Source: CAYSRJ01 sp964521865
GTDB taxonomy: Bacteria; Spirochaetota; B62-G9; DRHN01
Reading direction: 5' to 3'
NCBI GenBank assembly: GCA_964521865.1
Contig: CAZFTJ010000005.1
Location: forward strand, 137,237 to 201,236
DNA length: 64,000 nt
The position numbers were made by a program, and so were the translations under genes. Within the stretch, counting starts at the first letter, position 1, and each line of letters begins with the position of its first letter. The notes under the pieces are model-generated. The model was not told the origin of the DNA, did not search any database, and saw only the letters and a list, made by a program, of their open reading frames with translations. Positions 26,922-35,422 of this stretch are shown one piece after another.

Positions 26922-27473
26922 ATGAAAGCGCTCATTTTCTGCGGATGCCACAGCACCGGAAAAACGACTCTCATAGGAAAAGCGGTACGGACGCTCACAG
27001 GGAGAGGATACTCGGTCATCACCATTAAACATACGCCGCAAGATCGTAACGGCTCCTCACATAAAAAAGAAAGCGATACCGACCTGCTTCTTGCAGCCGG
27101 ATCGCGGGTTGCGATACGGGTAACTGAAAACACGGCTGTTTCATACAGGATGTTGAAAAGGGATGAAAGGCAAAACGCTTCGTCCCTTCTTGACGCTCTG
27201 CTTGACGAAAACGATGGTGATTTTGCGCTGATCGAGGGATTCAAAAGCTACGAAGGCCCTATTCCGCGGATTGTATTCGGCCATACCCTCCGGGATATCC
27301 GGGAACTTGCAACTGCATCCACCGTTGCTTTTTCCGGATGGGAAATCGACGATCCGGCCCCGCATGCTATCCGGACGGGTACCGGTTTTGAAATACCGTA
27401 CCTCTCCACTGCCCTGGAGCCGGATAGTATTGCGGACTTTATAGAGAAACATGCACGGGATGTCGATACATAA
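26922..27473 (+). CDS. mobB: Molybdopterin-guanine dinucleotide biosynthesis adapter MobB
   Basis: P-loop GTPase that assists MobA in converting molybdopterin to the guanine-dinucleotide cofactor. It has 183 residues with the Walker A motif GCHSTGKTTLI at the N-terminus, TIKHTPQ and ALIEGFK (Walker B region), in the usual MobB order. The frame is open for another 89 codons upstream, but the ATG at 26922 gives the normal N-terminus and avoids overlap with the divergent gene. No other molybdenum genes are in the window. Confidence 0.9.
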   Translation: MKALIFCGCHSTGKTTLIGKAVRTLTGRGYSVITIKHTPQDRNGSSHKKESDTDLLLAAGSRVAIRVTENTAVSYRMLKRDERQNASSLLDALLDENDGDFALIEGFKSYEGPIPRIVFGHTLRDIRELATASTVAFSGWEIDDPAPHAIRTGTGFEIPYLSTALEPDSIADFIEKHARDVDT

Positions 27474-27526
27474 GCCCTGTTCGACGACGGGCAGCTTCCA
27501 TATGCCTCACTCTTTCCCGAAGCAGC

Positions 27527-27542
27527 CTGCCGAACGGCAGGA
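27527..27542. terminator. Hairpin between convergent genes (possible bidirectional terminator)
   Basis: CCTGCCG (27527-27533), AA and CGGCAGG (27536-27542) make a strong 7-base stem in the gap between mobB and the convergent unknown gene. There is no T-run on either side, so intrinsic termination is uncertain. Confidence 0.35.
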
Positions 27543-27600
27543 TACAGCCGTCCTGCAATCCATGGATTTTCGTAAATCCGCGCTCCCGCCTCACGCTGCA

Positions 27601-28578
27601 TCAGTCCTGTGCGAAAGCCCGATACATGAGATAATTCAAGACAGGGTGCTTTTTTTGTTTTACAGCCGGGAGGTCGAGGTCTTTCGCCATGTTCACCAGT
27701 ACCCGGGCATGACCTCCAAGTCCGCGGTAGTGGCAGGAAAGCGCAATATCGAAAAGAACGGTTTTATAAAAAAAACACCTCTGTTCGGTAAAGTATGTTT
27801 TATAAAAATCGTCGATGATCAGGTCGATCCTCTCCTCGGGGCTCCTGTTCTCCAGTATGATCCTGCTCTTTTTCGCTTCATCGATCCGCGATCTGACATC
27901 CTCCGTATCCTCCCGGGATAAAACGAGCCGCACAATCTCCTCCAGGTTGAAGATGCGTTTTTCCTCGTCCGGCGAGTATATACGGGCAAGACCTGTCTGT
28001 ACGATCGACAGCGCCGGATGATCGACGATTTTCGAACCGTCTGTCTTGAGAACATCGGGGAGCGATTCAAGCCCCGACACGCGTCCGGCTTCGGTTTTCT
28101 GCAGTGCCTGATCGAGACGAAAAAGTGCATACTCGGGTGTGACGGGAAAATACGCCTCTTTCTCCTTTTCTCGAAGCTTCAACAAATAATTTTTGCTCCC
28201 CGGGCCGCTCGAAAATCGAAGCACACCCCTCTGCATGTTGACGATAAAACGATACAGGGTAAGAGACAAACCCCTGTCGTCTTCAAGGGGAATAAAAAGC
28301 CGGCTGCTTCCGATCGAATCGGGCACTGCGAGCAGCGGATCATCCGCTATTCGCATTTCCGTCCGAAGCACGGACCGCTTTTCGACCGGTTTTTTCTGCG
28401 CAATATCAATACCTCTCGACCTGAGTATATACAGGGCCTTCTTCGCCGCTTTTCTCACGGACTTTGCTTCAGCCGCATCCGAGGAGAGCTGCCACAGCTC
28501 TTCAGCAGCGCCGTCCTCAAACTGAAGCACTCCGCCCGGGTCTTCGAGAAGCATCTCTTTCAATTCATCCCTGTTCAT
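27601..28578 (-). CDS. Conserved-looking protein of unknown function, 325 aa
   Basis: I do not recognise a family. The protein is soluble and charged, with no signal peptide or membrane segment. The N-terminal 75 residues are helical and Ala/Glu-rich (EELWQLSSDAAEAKSVRKAAKKALYIL), resembling a HEAT-like helical hairpin. The middle part has alternating strands. The C-terminus is helical. It starts 12 bases after the GIY-YIG gene, so the two are one operon and may act together in nucleic-acid metabolism; that is inference from position only. Confidence 0.7.
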   Translation of the reverse strand: MNRDELKEMLLEDPGGVLQFEDGAAEELWQLSSDAAEAKSVRKAAKKALYILRSRGIDIAQKKPVEKRSVLRTEMRIADDPLLAVPDSIGSSRLFIPLEDDRGLSLTLYRFIVNMQRGVLRFSSGPGSKNYLLKLREKEKEAYFPVTPEYALFRLDQALQKTEAGRVSGLESLPDVLKTDGSKIVDHPALSIVQTGLARIYSPDEEKRIFNLEEIVRLVLSREDTEDVRSRIDEAKKSRIILENRSPEERIDLIIDDFYKTYFTEQRCFFYKTVLFDIALSCHYRGLGGHARVLVNMAKDLDLPAVKQKKHPVLNYLMYRAFAQD

Positions 28579-28590
28579 ACACAGCTCTTT

Positions 28591-29988
28591 CTACACATAT
28601 CTGATCTTTTCACGAGTGATTCTTTCAACGTTCCCTAAAAAAGCATGCAAAATGGAGATAATATCGTCAACCGAACGGAAGCTGTCTATATCGATGGTGT
28701 TGACGCGATCTTCGTAGCGCTTCCAGTAATCGAGCGCAATGATCTTCAGCGGATCGAATACATGGTCGCGCCCCTTTTTGAGTTTCCGCACAATTTCCCG
28801 AATCCCTCTTCCCGCATCCTCCCCCGAAGCACCACCCGCTTCTTCCCCTGCTCTTGGGCCTGTAAACTCGTATTCCACGAGGGGCGACGTATTCGACAGA
28901 AAGTACAGTTTGAGGCCTTTTTGGAAGCAAAGCGGCAACACCAGTATCGTATCCTGTGTTTCCACAATCCGTTGGGGGATCTGCACTCTCGTATTCAACG
29001 CCGGACGGTACGCGTCTATCAGTCTGTACTCCTCAATGAGCGCCTCCAGGTCCGAACCGAGCTCACTGTACTCGATCGAGTACAGCTGGTGCAGTATGAG
29101 GGCGCGTTTTTCAATGCTCTCCTCCGAATCCCTGAAATAGGAGTTGACTCTCGCCCTCAGATTGCCGGTTTTACCGACATACACCGCCTGCCCCTCCCGA
29201 TTCCTGAAGATGTACACACCGGGCGCGGAGGGCAGGCTTCGTAAAAATCCCCTGTCAAATGCATACTGCGCATAATTCACCTTCTTTTCGGGCCTGGCGC
29301 TCATCTCCATCAGATCGTCGACAACCTCTGCGCCTTCCCGTACCGCAGTACCGGCAATATGCTCAAATACCCGGACAAGTGTTTTTGTTTTTGAAAGGGC
29401 CGATCCCGATTCGAAATTCAGCAGGGAAAATTCACGGACGAGATCCTGCCACTTAGTAATCTTTTTTTCAGGGTATAGATGAGAAACCAATCTTTTTATG
29501 GAAAGGGTTTTTAACTCGGGGTCCAGAGGGGAGAGGGTGCGGTACAGTCTCTTCAAGCAATGGAGGCTTTTGGCATCATAGGGAACGAATACATGCATGT
29601 GCGCATCGAGAAGCATCTGCTTCACATTTTTCAGCTCGGATTCGGTCCCGCCTTTACGGATAATGAAGGATGCGTACAGCTCGATATCGGCGAAGGGATC
29701 GGAGCCTTGTTTCGGCCGCGCAGATGTGTCCTCGATGCAGAAAAGTACGAAGGAAGCTGCTTCAATCCGCACTCTGTCGGTATCCAGAATACGGACGGCA
29801 CGCCAGACCATGCCTTTTTCATCCCTTGCAAAACGGGCGTCCCCCATGAGGATGGGCGACACGATCCGTTCGGCCCTCCGTTCATCGATATTGCTCATCC
29901 TGAAAAAACGAACCAGTATTTCCCTGCTTGAAAACCCACTCTCCTCCCGGAGCATGGTATCATAGATTGTGTCGTTCATACTCTTCAT
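28591..29988 (-). CDS. GIY-YIG nuclease protein with degenerate exonuclease-like N-terminus
   Basis: 465-residue protein. The clear part is a UvrC-type GIY-YIG domain at about 252-335 (PSAPGVYIFRNREGQAVYVGKTGNL, ALIEEYRLIDAYRP). Residues about 78-215 look like a decayed DnaQ (DEDD) exonuclease: FVLFCIEDTSA sits where the first catalytic DxE should be, and VFVPYDAKSLHCL where the middle motif should be, but the acidic residues are mostly missing. The first ~70 residues resemble a winged helix. I chose ATG 29988 (GAGAAG upstream), since the longer frame runs into the divergent promoter. It recalls exonuclease/GIY-YIG repair fusions. Confidence 0.7.
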   Translation of the reverse strand: MKSMNDTIYDTMLREESGFSSREILVRFFRMSNIDERRAERIVSPILMGDARFARDEKGMVWRAVRILDTDRVRIEAASFVLFCIEDTSARPKQGSDPFADIELYASFIIRKGGTESELKNVKQMLLDAHMHVFVPYDAKSLHCLKRLYRTLSPLDPELKTLSIKRLVSHLYPEKKITKWQDLVREFSLLNFESGSALSKTKTLVRVFEHIAGTAVREGAEVVDDLMEMSARPEKKVNYAQYAFDRGFLRSLPSAPGVYIFRNREGQAVYVGKTGNLRARVNSYFRDSEESIEKRALILHQLYSIEYSELGSDLEALIEEYRLIDAYRPALNTRVQIPQRIVETQDTILVLPLCFQKGLKLYFLSNTSPLVEYEFTGPRAGEEAGGASGEDAGRGIREIVRKLKKGRDHVFDPLKIIALDYWKRYEDRVNTIDIDSFRSVDDIISILHAFLGNVERITREKIRYV

Positions 29989-30097
29989 TTCTTCTCTTTG
30001 CTTTTTGAACGTCGCTTCGACCCCGGCCTCTTCACACCGCATGCAGTCCGGACGGACGAGCTTCATTCGGTCGACCGAAAGTCGGACGAACACAAAA

Positions 30098-30131
30098 TTT
30101 TCATGAAAAAATCGTATGAATATAATATAAT
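30098..30131 (+). promoter_or_regulatory. Promoter region of the cyclic-nucleotide sensor gene
   Basis: Two overlapping TATAAT hexamers (30121-30126 and 30126-30131) lie about 45-50 bases before the ATG. A perfect palindrome TTTTCATGAAAA (30098-30109) occupies the -35 region and could be an operator. Confidence 0.5.
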
Positions 30132-30173
30132 GTATGTATGCTCGATATAAAAAAAGAATCGGGGTGAATACAT

Positions 30174-30797
30174 ATGACAGGCACTGTTCCGCTTCCTGAC
30201 GAAAAAAAACAGAGGTACAACTTCTACAAGGCTGGAACACGGGTATTTTCACAGGGGGATACGAGTACCGACATATATATCCTGAAAAAAGGCGCGGTAA
30301 CCGTCTGTGTCGACGACCAGATTGTGGGCCTTATCAATACCCCGGATATATTCATCGGTGAAATGGCGTACTTTCTCGGCATCTCTCGAACCGCCACGAT
30401 AGAAGCGGTTGAAGACAGCGAATTCATCGTCATTCCCGCCGAGGACCTGTATGAAAACGTTCTGAAAAACCCGCAGATAGGCATCGAGCTCATCAAAATT
30501 TTATCGGGACGTCTGGCGAATACCACAAAATACGCCACACGACTTGAAAAGGATCTTATCGATACGAGGGCCGAGCTCAGAAAGAGTCAGGGCATCAGGG
30601 AGGAGCCCGAACCCTCGGTCGAGGACAAGCTCGTATCCCGCGGCTTCATAACCCGCACACAGCTCAATGAGTGTAAACAGGAATGTGAAAAGATGAAGAA
30701 AGAGGAAAAGGAAAGCTCGATCATGCATGTTCTCATCAACAAAAAATACCTGACCGTCGAACAGCTCATTCAGTACCTGGAAATGGAACAGGTATAA
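30174..30797 (+). CDS. Cyclic-nucleotide-binding domain protein without DNA-binding domain
   Basis: 207 residues. Residues about 20-125 are a CRP-type cNMP-binding domain (FSQGDTSTDIYILKKGAVTV, FIGEMAYFLGISRTATIEA, the latter being the phosphate-binding cassette with Arg present). The rest is not a helix-turn-helix. It is a charged linker (about 126-155) and a helical tail (VSRGFITRTQLNECKQ ... LINKKYLTVEQLIQYL), which resembles the two-helix repeats at the N-termini of GspE/PilB-type ATPases. It probably senses a nucleotide and acts through protein contacts. GGGGTG lies 7 bases before the ATG. Confidence 0.8.
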   Translation: MTGTVPLPDEKKQRYNFYKAGTRVFSQGDTSTDIYILKKGAVTVCVDDQIVGLINTPDIFIGEMAYFLGISRTATIEAVEDSEFIVIPAEDLYENVLKNPQIGIELIKILSGRLANTTKYATRLEKDLIDTRAELRKSQGIREEPEPSVEDKLVSRGFITRTQLNECKQECEKMKKEEKESSIMHVLINKKYLTVEQLIQYLEMEQV

Positions 30798-30801
30798 GCA
30801 G

Positions 30802-31032
30802 TTACCGGGGGCTATACCCTGGCTTTTTGTAGAGTCTTTCTTCATTGTTCTGTATACAGGGCCTGTACACCTTTTCCATCCACTCCTCCGGCTCGACCTC
30901 CTCGATTGCAACCGACACTGATTTTTCCTCACATGCGGCAATCCTCACAACGTCCCTCGTTATTTCCTCTGCAAGCCGTTTTTTCTGCTCTTCGGTTCTT
31001 CCCGGATAGAGTTTCACGATAATATGGGGCAT
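30802..31032 (-). CDS. Tautomerase-family small protein (4-oxalocrotonate tautomerase-like)
   Basis: 76 residues starting Met-Pro, so the mature N-terminal proline is the expected catalytic base. PHIIVKLYPGRTEEQKKRLAEEIT is typical of the 4-OT family, which works as small oligomers on enol/keto acids. The ATG at 31032 has a GGAGGAGGA site directly upstream, ruling out the longer open frame. It ends four bases from the convergent cyclic-nucleotide gene. The physiological substrate cannot be inferred. Confidence 0.85.
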   Translation of the reverse strand: MPHIIVKLYPGRTEEQKKRLAEEITRDVVRIAACEEKSVSVAIEEVEPEEWMEKVYRPCIQNNEERLYKKPGYSPR

Positions 31033-31137
31033 ATTCCTCCTCCTCAGGACAATCCCGATCAATGGGTACCGCATACCGTGCGCCTGTTTTCGATAGTACT
31101 TCTTTGTGAGGAGGTTTACAAGTATATTAGAAAAAAT

Positions 31138-31154
31138 CTGCACCTGAGGTGCAG
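31138..31154. promoter_or_regulatory. Perfect 17-bp palindrome, candidate operator
   Basis: CTGCACCT-G-AGGTGCAG is a perfect 8-1-8 inverted repeat between the divergent tautomerase and YjbQ genes. Its form suits a dimeric regulator; as RNA it would be a poor hairpin because the loop is one base. Confidence 0.4.
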
Positions 31155-31192
31155 TGCCCTTTACAGCATGTGAGACCGGTCGAAGGTGTTGC

Positions 31193-31238
31193 CCGGACAC
31201 TTCGCGTCCGGATATTGCCGCCGGTGCAGGCACCAGGC
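31193..31238. repeat. Composite dispersed palindrome
   Basis: CCGGAC (31193-31198) pairs with GTCCGG (31206-31211) around ACTTCGC, followed by TTGCCGCCGGTGC and a partial return arm GGCACC. Same two-part plan as at 8836-8896, here without a complete second stem. Confidence 0.7.
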
Positions 31239-31291
31239 ACTATACCGATGCCCGGAACACATTTCCCGCATGTTCTTGAGGAGGCAGAAAG

Positions 31292-31720
31292 ATGAATCGA
31301 CAGACCGTATACACAGACACGGTTCAGGTATCAACGAAAGGTGAAACGGATATCATCGATATCACCCAGATGATTGCGGAATCGGTGCGCAAAAGCGGGT
31401 TGACGAGAGGGCTCGCATGCGCATTTGTCGCAGGCTCAACCACCGGCATAACCACCGTCGAGTATGAGCCCGGTCTCATACACGACCTGCAGGAGGCATA
31501 CGAGAGAATAGCTCCCCGCCGTGCATCCTACGCACACAACAGCCGCTGGGGCGATGGGAACGGGTACGCTCATGTGCGCGCTTCCTTCACCGGCCAGGAT
31601 ATAAGCGTCCCGTTTTCCGACCGGGGACTTATGCTCGGAACGTGGCAGCAGATTATCCTTATAGATTTCGATAACAGGGCACGAACGAGAAACGTTATCG
31701 TCCAGCTGCTCGGCGAATGA
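31292..31720 (+). CDS. YjbQ-family protein (UPF0047)
   Basis: 142 residues covering the whole family length. TGITTVEYEPG, YAHNSRWGDGNGYAHV and GTWQQIILIDFD are the conserved blocks, including the His/Glu metal-type residues. Some members have thiamine-phosphate synthase activity as a side function, but the normal role is unclear. GGAGG lies a few bases before the ATG. It is followed after 43 bases by a membrane protein on the same strand. Confidence 0.9.
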   Translation: MNRQTVYTDTVQVSTKGETDIIDITQMIAESVRKSGLTRGLACAFVAGSTTGITTVEYEPGLIHDLQEAYERIAPRRASYAHNSRWGDGNGYAHVRASFTGQDISVPFSDRGLMLGTWQQIILIDFDNRARTRNVIVQLLGE

Positions 31721-31763
31721 TCGACTGCCGGGTGAAAACAGGGGAGATGCACGGGGAAACTCC

Positions 31764-32417
31764 ATGAAAAGAAAGGCGGCCGTTTACGGAATCCTCTTTA
31801 TACTGCTGTTCGGGCTTATGCTGATTTCTGAAGCCGACGCCTCGGAGAGGGTAAACGGCTTTGCCGACGTGTTACGGGAAAAAGGCGTATCCCCTGTGCT
31901 CGTTTCTGGGCTCATATCCATGATACCCATCTTCGAGCTCAGAGGAGGTATTCCGGTGGGCATAGCCCTGTTCCGGCTCAATCCGATACCGGTATACGCT
32001 GTATGCGTCGTTTTCAACCTTATTCCCGTGCTCCCGATTCTCCTGCTTTTGAACCCGCTCATGAAGCTTCTTGCAAAAGTCCCCCTGTTTTCGGGATTCT
32101 TCGGATTTCTTTCGGCACGGGCCGGAAGGAAAATGCAGCTCATTGAAAAGTACGAGGAGCTGGGGCTTCTGCTCTTCGTTGCCGTTCCCCTTCCCGTTAC
32201 CGGCGCCTGGACAGGGTCGCTTGTGGCGGCCATCATGCAATTGCCGGTACTGACCTCGTTTCTCTTTATTGCACTCGGTATTATGACTGCGGGTGTTGTT
32301 GTGACCCTGCTCACACTGCTCGGCGTGTACGGCATCATAGGCGCCGCGGGTATCATACTGGCCGCGGCTGTCCTGTACATTCTGAAGATGAAAAAGTCGC
32401 TGCGGGAGACCGAATAA
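31764..32417 (+). CDS. Small-multidrug-export family (COG2426) membrane protein
   Basis: 217 residues with a signal-like N-terminus and four or five further hydrophobic segments. ISMIPIFELRGGIPVGIALF near residue 55 is the conserved family motif, and LLLFVAVPLPVTGAWTGSLVAA the second. The family name comes from an early report and its real substrate is unknown; it is distantly related to DedA/SNARE-associated proteins. It is probably co-transcribed with the YjbQ gene. Confidence 0.85.
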   Translation: MKRKAAVYGILFILLFGLMLISEADASERVNGFADVLREKGVSPVLVSGLISMIPIFELRGGIPVGIALFRLNPIPVYAVCVVFNLIPVLPILLLLNPLMKLLAKVPLFSGFFGFLSARAGRKMQLIEKYEELGLLLFVAVPLPVTGAWTGSLVAAIMQLPVLTSFLFIALGIMTAGVVVTLLTLLGVYGIIGAAGIILAAAVLYILKMKKSLRETE

Positions 32418-32497
32418 CCCGTTTTCAGGATTTCAGGGACGCTTCCCCCTGAAAGCGGCTCGCTGGCTGCCGCGACAAATCCGCGAGCCCCATTTTA

Positions 32498-32525
32498 TTG
32501 ACAATTCGCCGTACGGCAGTAATAT
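32498..32525 (+). promoter_or_regulatory. Promoter of aroE, predicted leaderless
   Basis: TTGACA (32498-32503), 16 bases and TAATAT (32520-32525) form a strong promoter whose start point would fall at about 32532-32533, on the ATG of aroE itself. There is no Shine-Dalgarno sequence, which is consistent with a leaderless mRNA. Confidence 0.6.
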
Positions 32526-32532
32526 TGTGTGC

Positions 32533-33417
32533 ATGAAAAACGATATACGGGCAGATACGGGGATTCTCGGGCTTTTCGGAAACCCGGTCGAGCATTCGAT
32601 TTCACCCGCTTTCATGAACTATGCGTTGAACAGCCTCGGTGTGAACTGCGTGTATACGGCATTCCGGATACAGCCCGATGCTATCGAACAGGCCGTATGC
32701 TCCATGCGGGTACTGGGGATCAGAGGCGCAAACGTCACCATTCCGTTCAAAAGCGCTGTCATACCCCATCTGCACGCCGTCGACGAAGATGCGGAAAGGA
32801 TCGGGGCGGTCAACTGCATTGTCAACGACGGCGGGTCGTTAACAGGGTACAACACGGACCACATCGGCTTTATCAAGCCTCTGTCAGACAGAGGCATCCG
32901 GATTTCGGGAAAAAGGGTGCTTGTCGTTGGAGGCGGGGGAGCGGCACGGGCGGCTGTATACTCACTGGTAAAGGCGCACGTAAAAAATATCACCGTAATC
33001 AACAGGAGCCGGGACAGGGCCGAATCGCTGGTGCAGTGGTGCAGGGCAAGATTGGGGTTTTCTTCCGTCCGTTATGCGGGAAAAAATGAGGATATACGTA
33101 CGGCACATGTAAAATCCTGTGATCTGATCGTGAATGCGACGCCGGTCGGTATGTTCCCCGATACGGGGAGCGCACCGCTTTCCGAGGAATTTTCATTTCA
33201 CCGGGGACAGACCGTGTACGATCTGATCTACAACCCCGAGATAACACTCCTGCTCGAACGGGCAAAAAAGCAGGGGGCCGACACCCTGAACGGGTTTGAG
33301 ATGCTCATCCTGCAGGGACTGTACTCGCTTGTACACTGGTTCCCGTCATATGAGGAGCAAATACTCTCTCTGAAGGGGTCTTTGATCCGCTATATGAAAA
33401 ACAATCCGGTCGTTTGA
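32533..33417 (+). CDS. aroE: Shikimate dehydrogenase
   Basis: NADPH-dependent reduction of 3-dehydroshikimate in the shikimate pathway, 294 residues. LFGNPVEHSISPAFMN binds shikimate, ANVTIPFK contains the catalytic lysine, GYNTDHIGF follows, and VVGGGGAARAAVYSL is the dinucleotide loop, with NRSRDRAE as the NADP-selecting stretch. ATG 32533 is chosen over an in-frame GTG two codons upstream. It begins a shikimate run with aroK and aroB. Confidence 0.95.
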   Translation: MKNDIRADTGILGLFGNPVEHSISPAFMNYALNSLGVNCVYTAFRIQPDAIEQAVCSMRVLGIRGANVTIPFKSAVIPHLHAVDEDAERIGAVNCIVNDGGSLTGYNTDHIGFIKPLSDRGIRISGKRVLVVGGGGAARAAVYSLVKAHVKNITVINRSRDRAESLVQWCRARLGFSSVRYAGKNEDIRTAHVKSCDLIVNATPVGMFPDTGSAPLSEEFSFHRGQTVYDLIYNPEITLLLERAKKQGADTLNGFEMLILQGLYSLVHWFPSYEEQILSLKGSLIRYMKNNPVV

Positions 33418-33478
33418 AATCAACAGCTCGGTGCACAAGCCCGGCATTTTTACAAATAACACGGAGCGGAGGTATTCG

Positions 33479-34060
33479 GTGTCGGCCGGTAAAAAAGAAG
33501 AAGAAAAAAGAATCATCTTCATACTGGGGTTTATGGCATCGGGAAAATCGACCGTTTCGCGGCTGCTCGCCCAAAAACTCGGATATTCCTTCATCGATAC
33601 GGACAGCATCATCGAGAAGGAGGAGGGCAGGCCGATACACAGGATATTCGAAGAGGAGGGCGAAGCCTTTTTCAGGCGAAGGGAGGAAAAACTGCTCAGG
33701 CGCATCGTGAACGGGTCGGACTCCGAACGCGCGGTTGTCGCAACAGGAGGAGGCATGCCCTGCACCGAAGGTAATTTCAGTTTGATGAAAGAGCACGGTA
33801 TTACCGTGTACCTGAAATCTTCTCCCGGGGATATAACGGCGAGGATAAAAAACACAGGCGAGCGGCCGCTGTTTCACCGGCTGGCCGCAGACCGCAGCCC
33901 GAAAGAGGCCGTACAGTCCCTGTTGAAAAGCCGGGAGGCCTTTTACGGGCGGGCGGATATACATGTGTGGAATCCAAACAGCCGCCCGCCAGCCGGCGCT
34001 GTGCGGGAGATAGTCGGAAGGCTGTCCGGTTTCGAAAGGGGCCCAGCCCGAACCCTGTAA
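33479..34060 (+). CDS. aroK: Shikimate kinase
   Basis: ATP-dependent 3-phosphorylation of shikimate, 193 residues. Walker A is GFMASGKST, DTDSIIE binds Mg/shikimate, FRRREE and ATGGGMP are the substrate loops, and GERPLFHRL is the lid arginine. I place the start at GTG 33479 because GGAGG lies 6 bases upstream. The frame is open to 33431. It lies 61 bases after aroE. Confidence 0.93.
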   Translation: MSAGKKEEEKRIIFILGFMASGKSTVSRLLAQKLGYSFIDTDSIIEKEEGRPIHRIFEEEGEAFFRRREEKLLRRIVNGSDSERAVVATGGGMPCTEGNFSLMKEHGITVYLKSSPGDITARIKNTGERPLFHRLAADRSPKEAVQSLLKSREAFYGRADIHVWNPNSRPPAGAVREIVGRLSGFERGPARTL

Positions 34061-34072
34061 AAACGAGGGCGC

Positions 34073-34143
34073 GTGAAACTTTAAAACCTAAAAGGCTCGA
34101 ACCGATACGTGCCTGATGTTTTTTGCCTCACAAAATGCAATGA
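34073..34143 (+). repeat. Two-copy diverged intergenic repeat, copy A
   Basis: About 70 bases upstream of aroB align along their whole length with 36186-36254, at roughly 70 percent identity by eye with two single-base gaps. Shared blocks include GTGAA, AAAAGG, TGCCT, TTTTT and an exact AATGCAATGA at the end. Both copies lie in the same orientation, in gaps next to aro genes. Confidence 0.6.
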
Positions 34144-34207
34144 TGGACATGTGCAGCATGAGAGTCCGGGCGAATATCAAATTTCGGTACAGATAACTAG
34201 GATTGCA

Positions 34208-35422
34208 ATGTACAACACCATAAACGCAGGGACATACAGAGTCTATGTGGGAACCGATGTACTGGGCGGCATCCCCGGGCTCATACGGGAAAATTTAGCA
34301 AAGGAAGAGCGCGGGAACCTGCTCGTGTTCGTGGTTACCGACAGGAACGTCGCCCGGCACTACCTGAAATTCGTAACCGGCTCTCTGAACAGGGGCGGTT
34401 TCAGGGTAAGGAATTATGTGCTTCCCGCCGGTGAGGGCACAAAAAACTTAAAGTCTCTCTCCCGTCTGCTGAACGAGATGGTAAGGCGCGGTCTTACCCG
34501 CGATTCGCTTGTGGCAGCGCTCGGAGGCGGGGTGATCGGCGATATTGCCGGATTTGCGGCGTCGATCTACATGCGGGGATGCCGGCTCGTTCAGATCCCG
34601 ACGACGCTTCTTGCCCAGGCCGATTCCTCCATCGGCGGAAAAACAGGCATCAATCTGCCGCAGGGAAAGAATCTCATCGGAAGCTTCTACAATCCTCTCC
34701 TCGTGGCAAGCGACCTGTCGGTCCTGCAGACCTTGCCGGAGCGTGAGCTGATTGCAGGATTTGCAGAGGTCGTAAAATACGGGCTCATCTTTCACAAACC
34801 CCTTTTTGAAAAGATCGAGCACGTGATCGGCGGGGAGAGAGACCGAAGCCTCGCAGACATGCTCCGCGACGATACCGATTTTCTCAATGATGTCATTACC
34901 CGTTCGATTAAAATAAAAGCGGAAATCGTGAAGGCCGACGAGCGGGAAAACGATCTCAGGATGATACTGAACTTCGGCCATACATTCGGACATGCCGTGG
35001 AGCAGGTTACAGGCTACAGGCGTTTCCTCCACGGCGAGGCGGTTCTGCTCGGCATGGAGATGGCCACCCGGCTTTCCGTCAAAGAAGGGCTGCTAGGCAA
35101 ACCCGATGCTGAACGGATACAGTCCCTTCTCGATGCATTCAACCAGGCCGGCGTCGGAAGAACATCCGAAAAGAGGACGGCTTCAAAGGGTAAAACAGGC
35201 ACAGAAAAGAGCCGTGCTGAAAAAAAGGCGCTCTCCCTCAGGGGCATGACGGCGAAGACCATATACCGGCAAATCGGCGCCGACAAGAAAAAAAGGGGCG
35301 GGGCCGTTCACTACATAGTGCTGAATCGGATCGGCTATGCCGTGCCGGAAACGGATATTCGTAAAAAAGCTGTTCTGGAAAGCATTACCGAAACGCTCGC
35401 CCGCCGCCGGGCCCGGTTCTGA
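34208..35422 (+). CDS. aroB: 3-dehydroquinate synthase with a charged insertion
   Basis: Zn/NAD-dependent second step of the shikimate pathway, 404 residues (about 360 is usual). LGGGVIGDIAGFAASIYMRG, PTTLLAQADSSIGGKTGIN, KYGLIF and NFGHTFGHAVE (zinc ligands) are all intact. The extra length is a Lys/Ser/Thr/Glu-rich stretch (about residues 318-345, TSEKRTASKGKTGTEKS) inserted before the conserved DKKKRGG near the C-terminus. ATG 34208 starts the family N-terminus. No good ribosome-binding site is seen. It is 147 bases after aroK. Confidence 0.93.
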   Translation: MYNTINAGTYRVYVGTDVLGGIPGLIRENLAKEERGNLLVFVVTDRNVARHYLKFVTGSLNRGGFRVRNYVLPAGEGTKNLKSLSRLLNEMVRRGLTRDSLVAALGGGVIGDIAGFAASIYMRGCRLVQIPTTLLAQADSSIGGKTGINLPQGKNLIGSFYNPLLVASDLSVLQTLPERELIAGFAEVVKYGLIFHKPLFEKIEHVIGGERDRSLADMLRDDTDFLNDVITRSIKIKAEIVKADERENDLRMILNFGHTFGHAVEQVTGYRRFLHGEAVLLGMEMATRLSVKEGLLGKPDAERIQSLLDAFNQAGVGRTSEKRTASKGKTGTEKSRAEKKALSLRGMTAKTIYRQIGADKKKRGGAVHYIVLNRIGYAVPETDIRKKAVLESITETLARRRARF

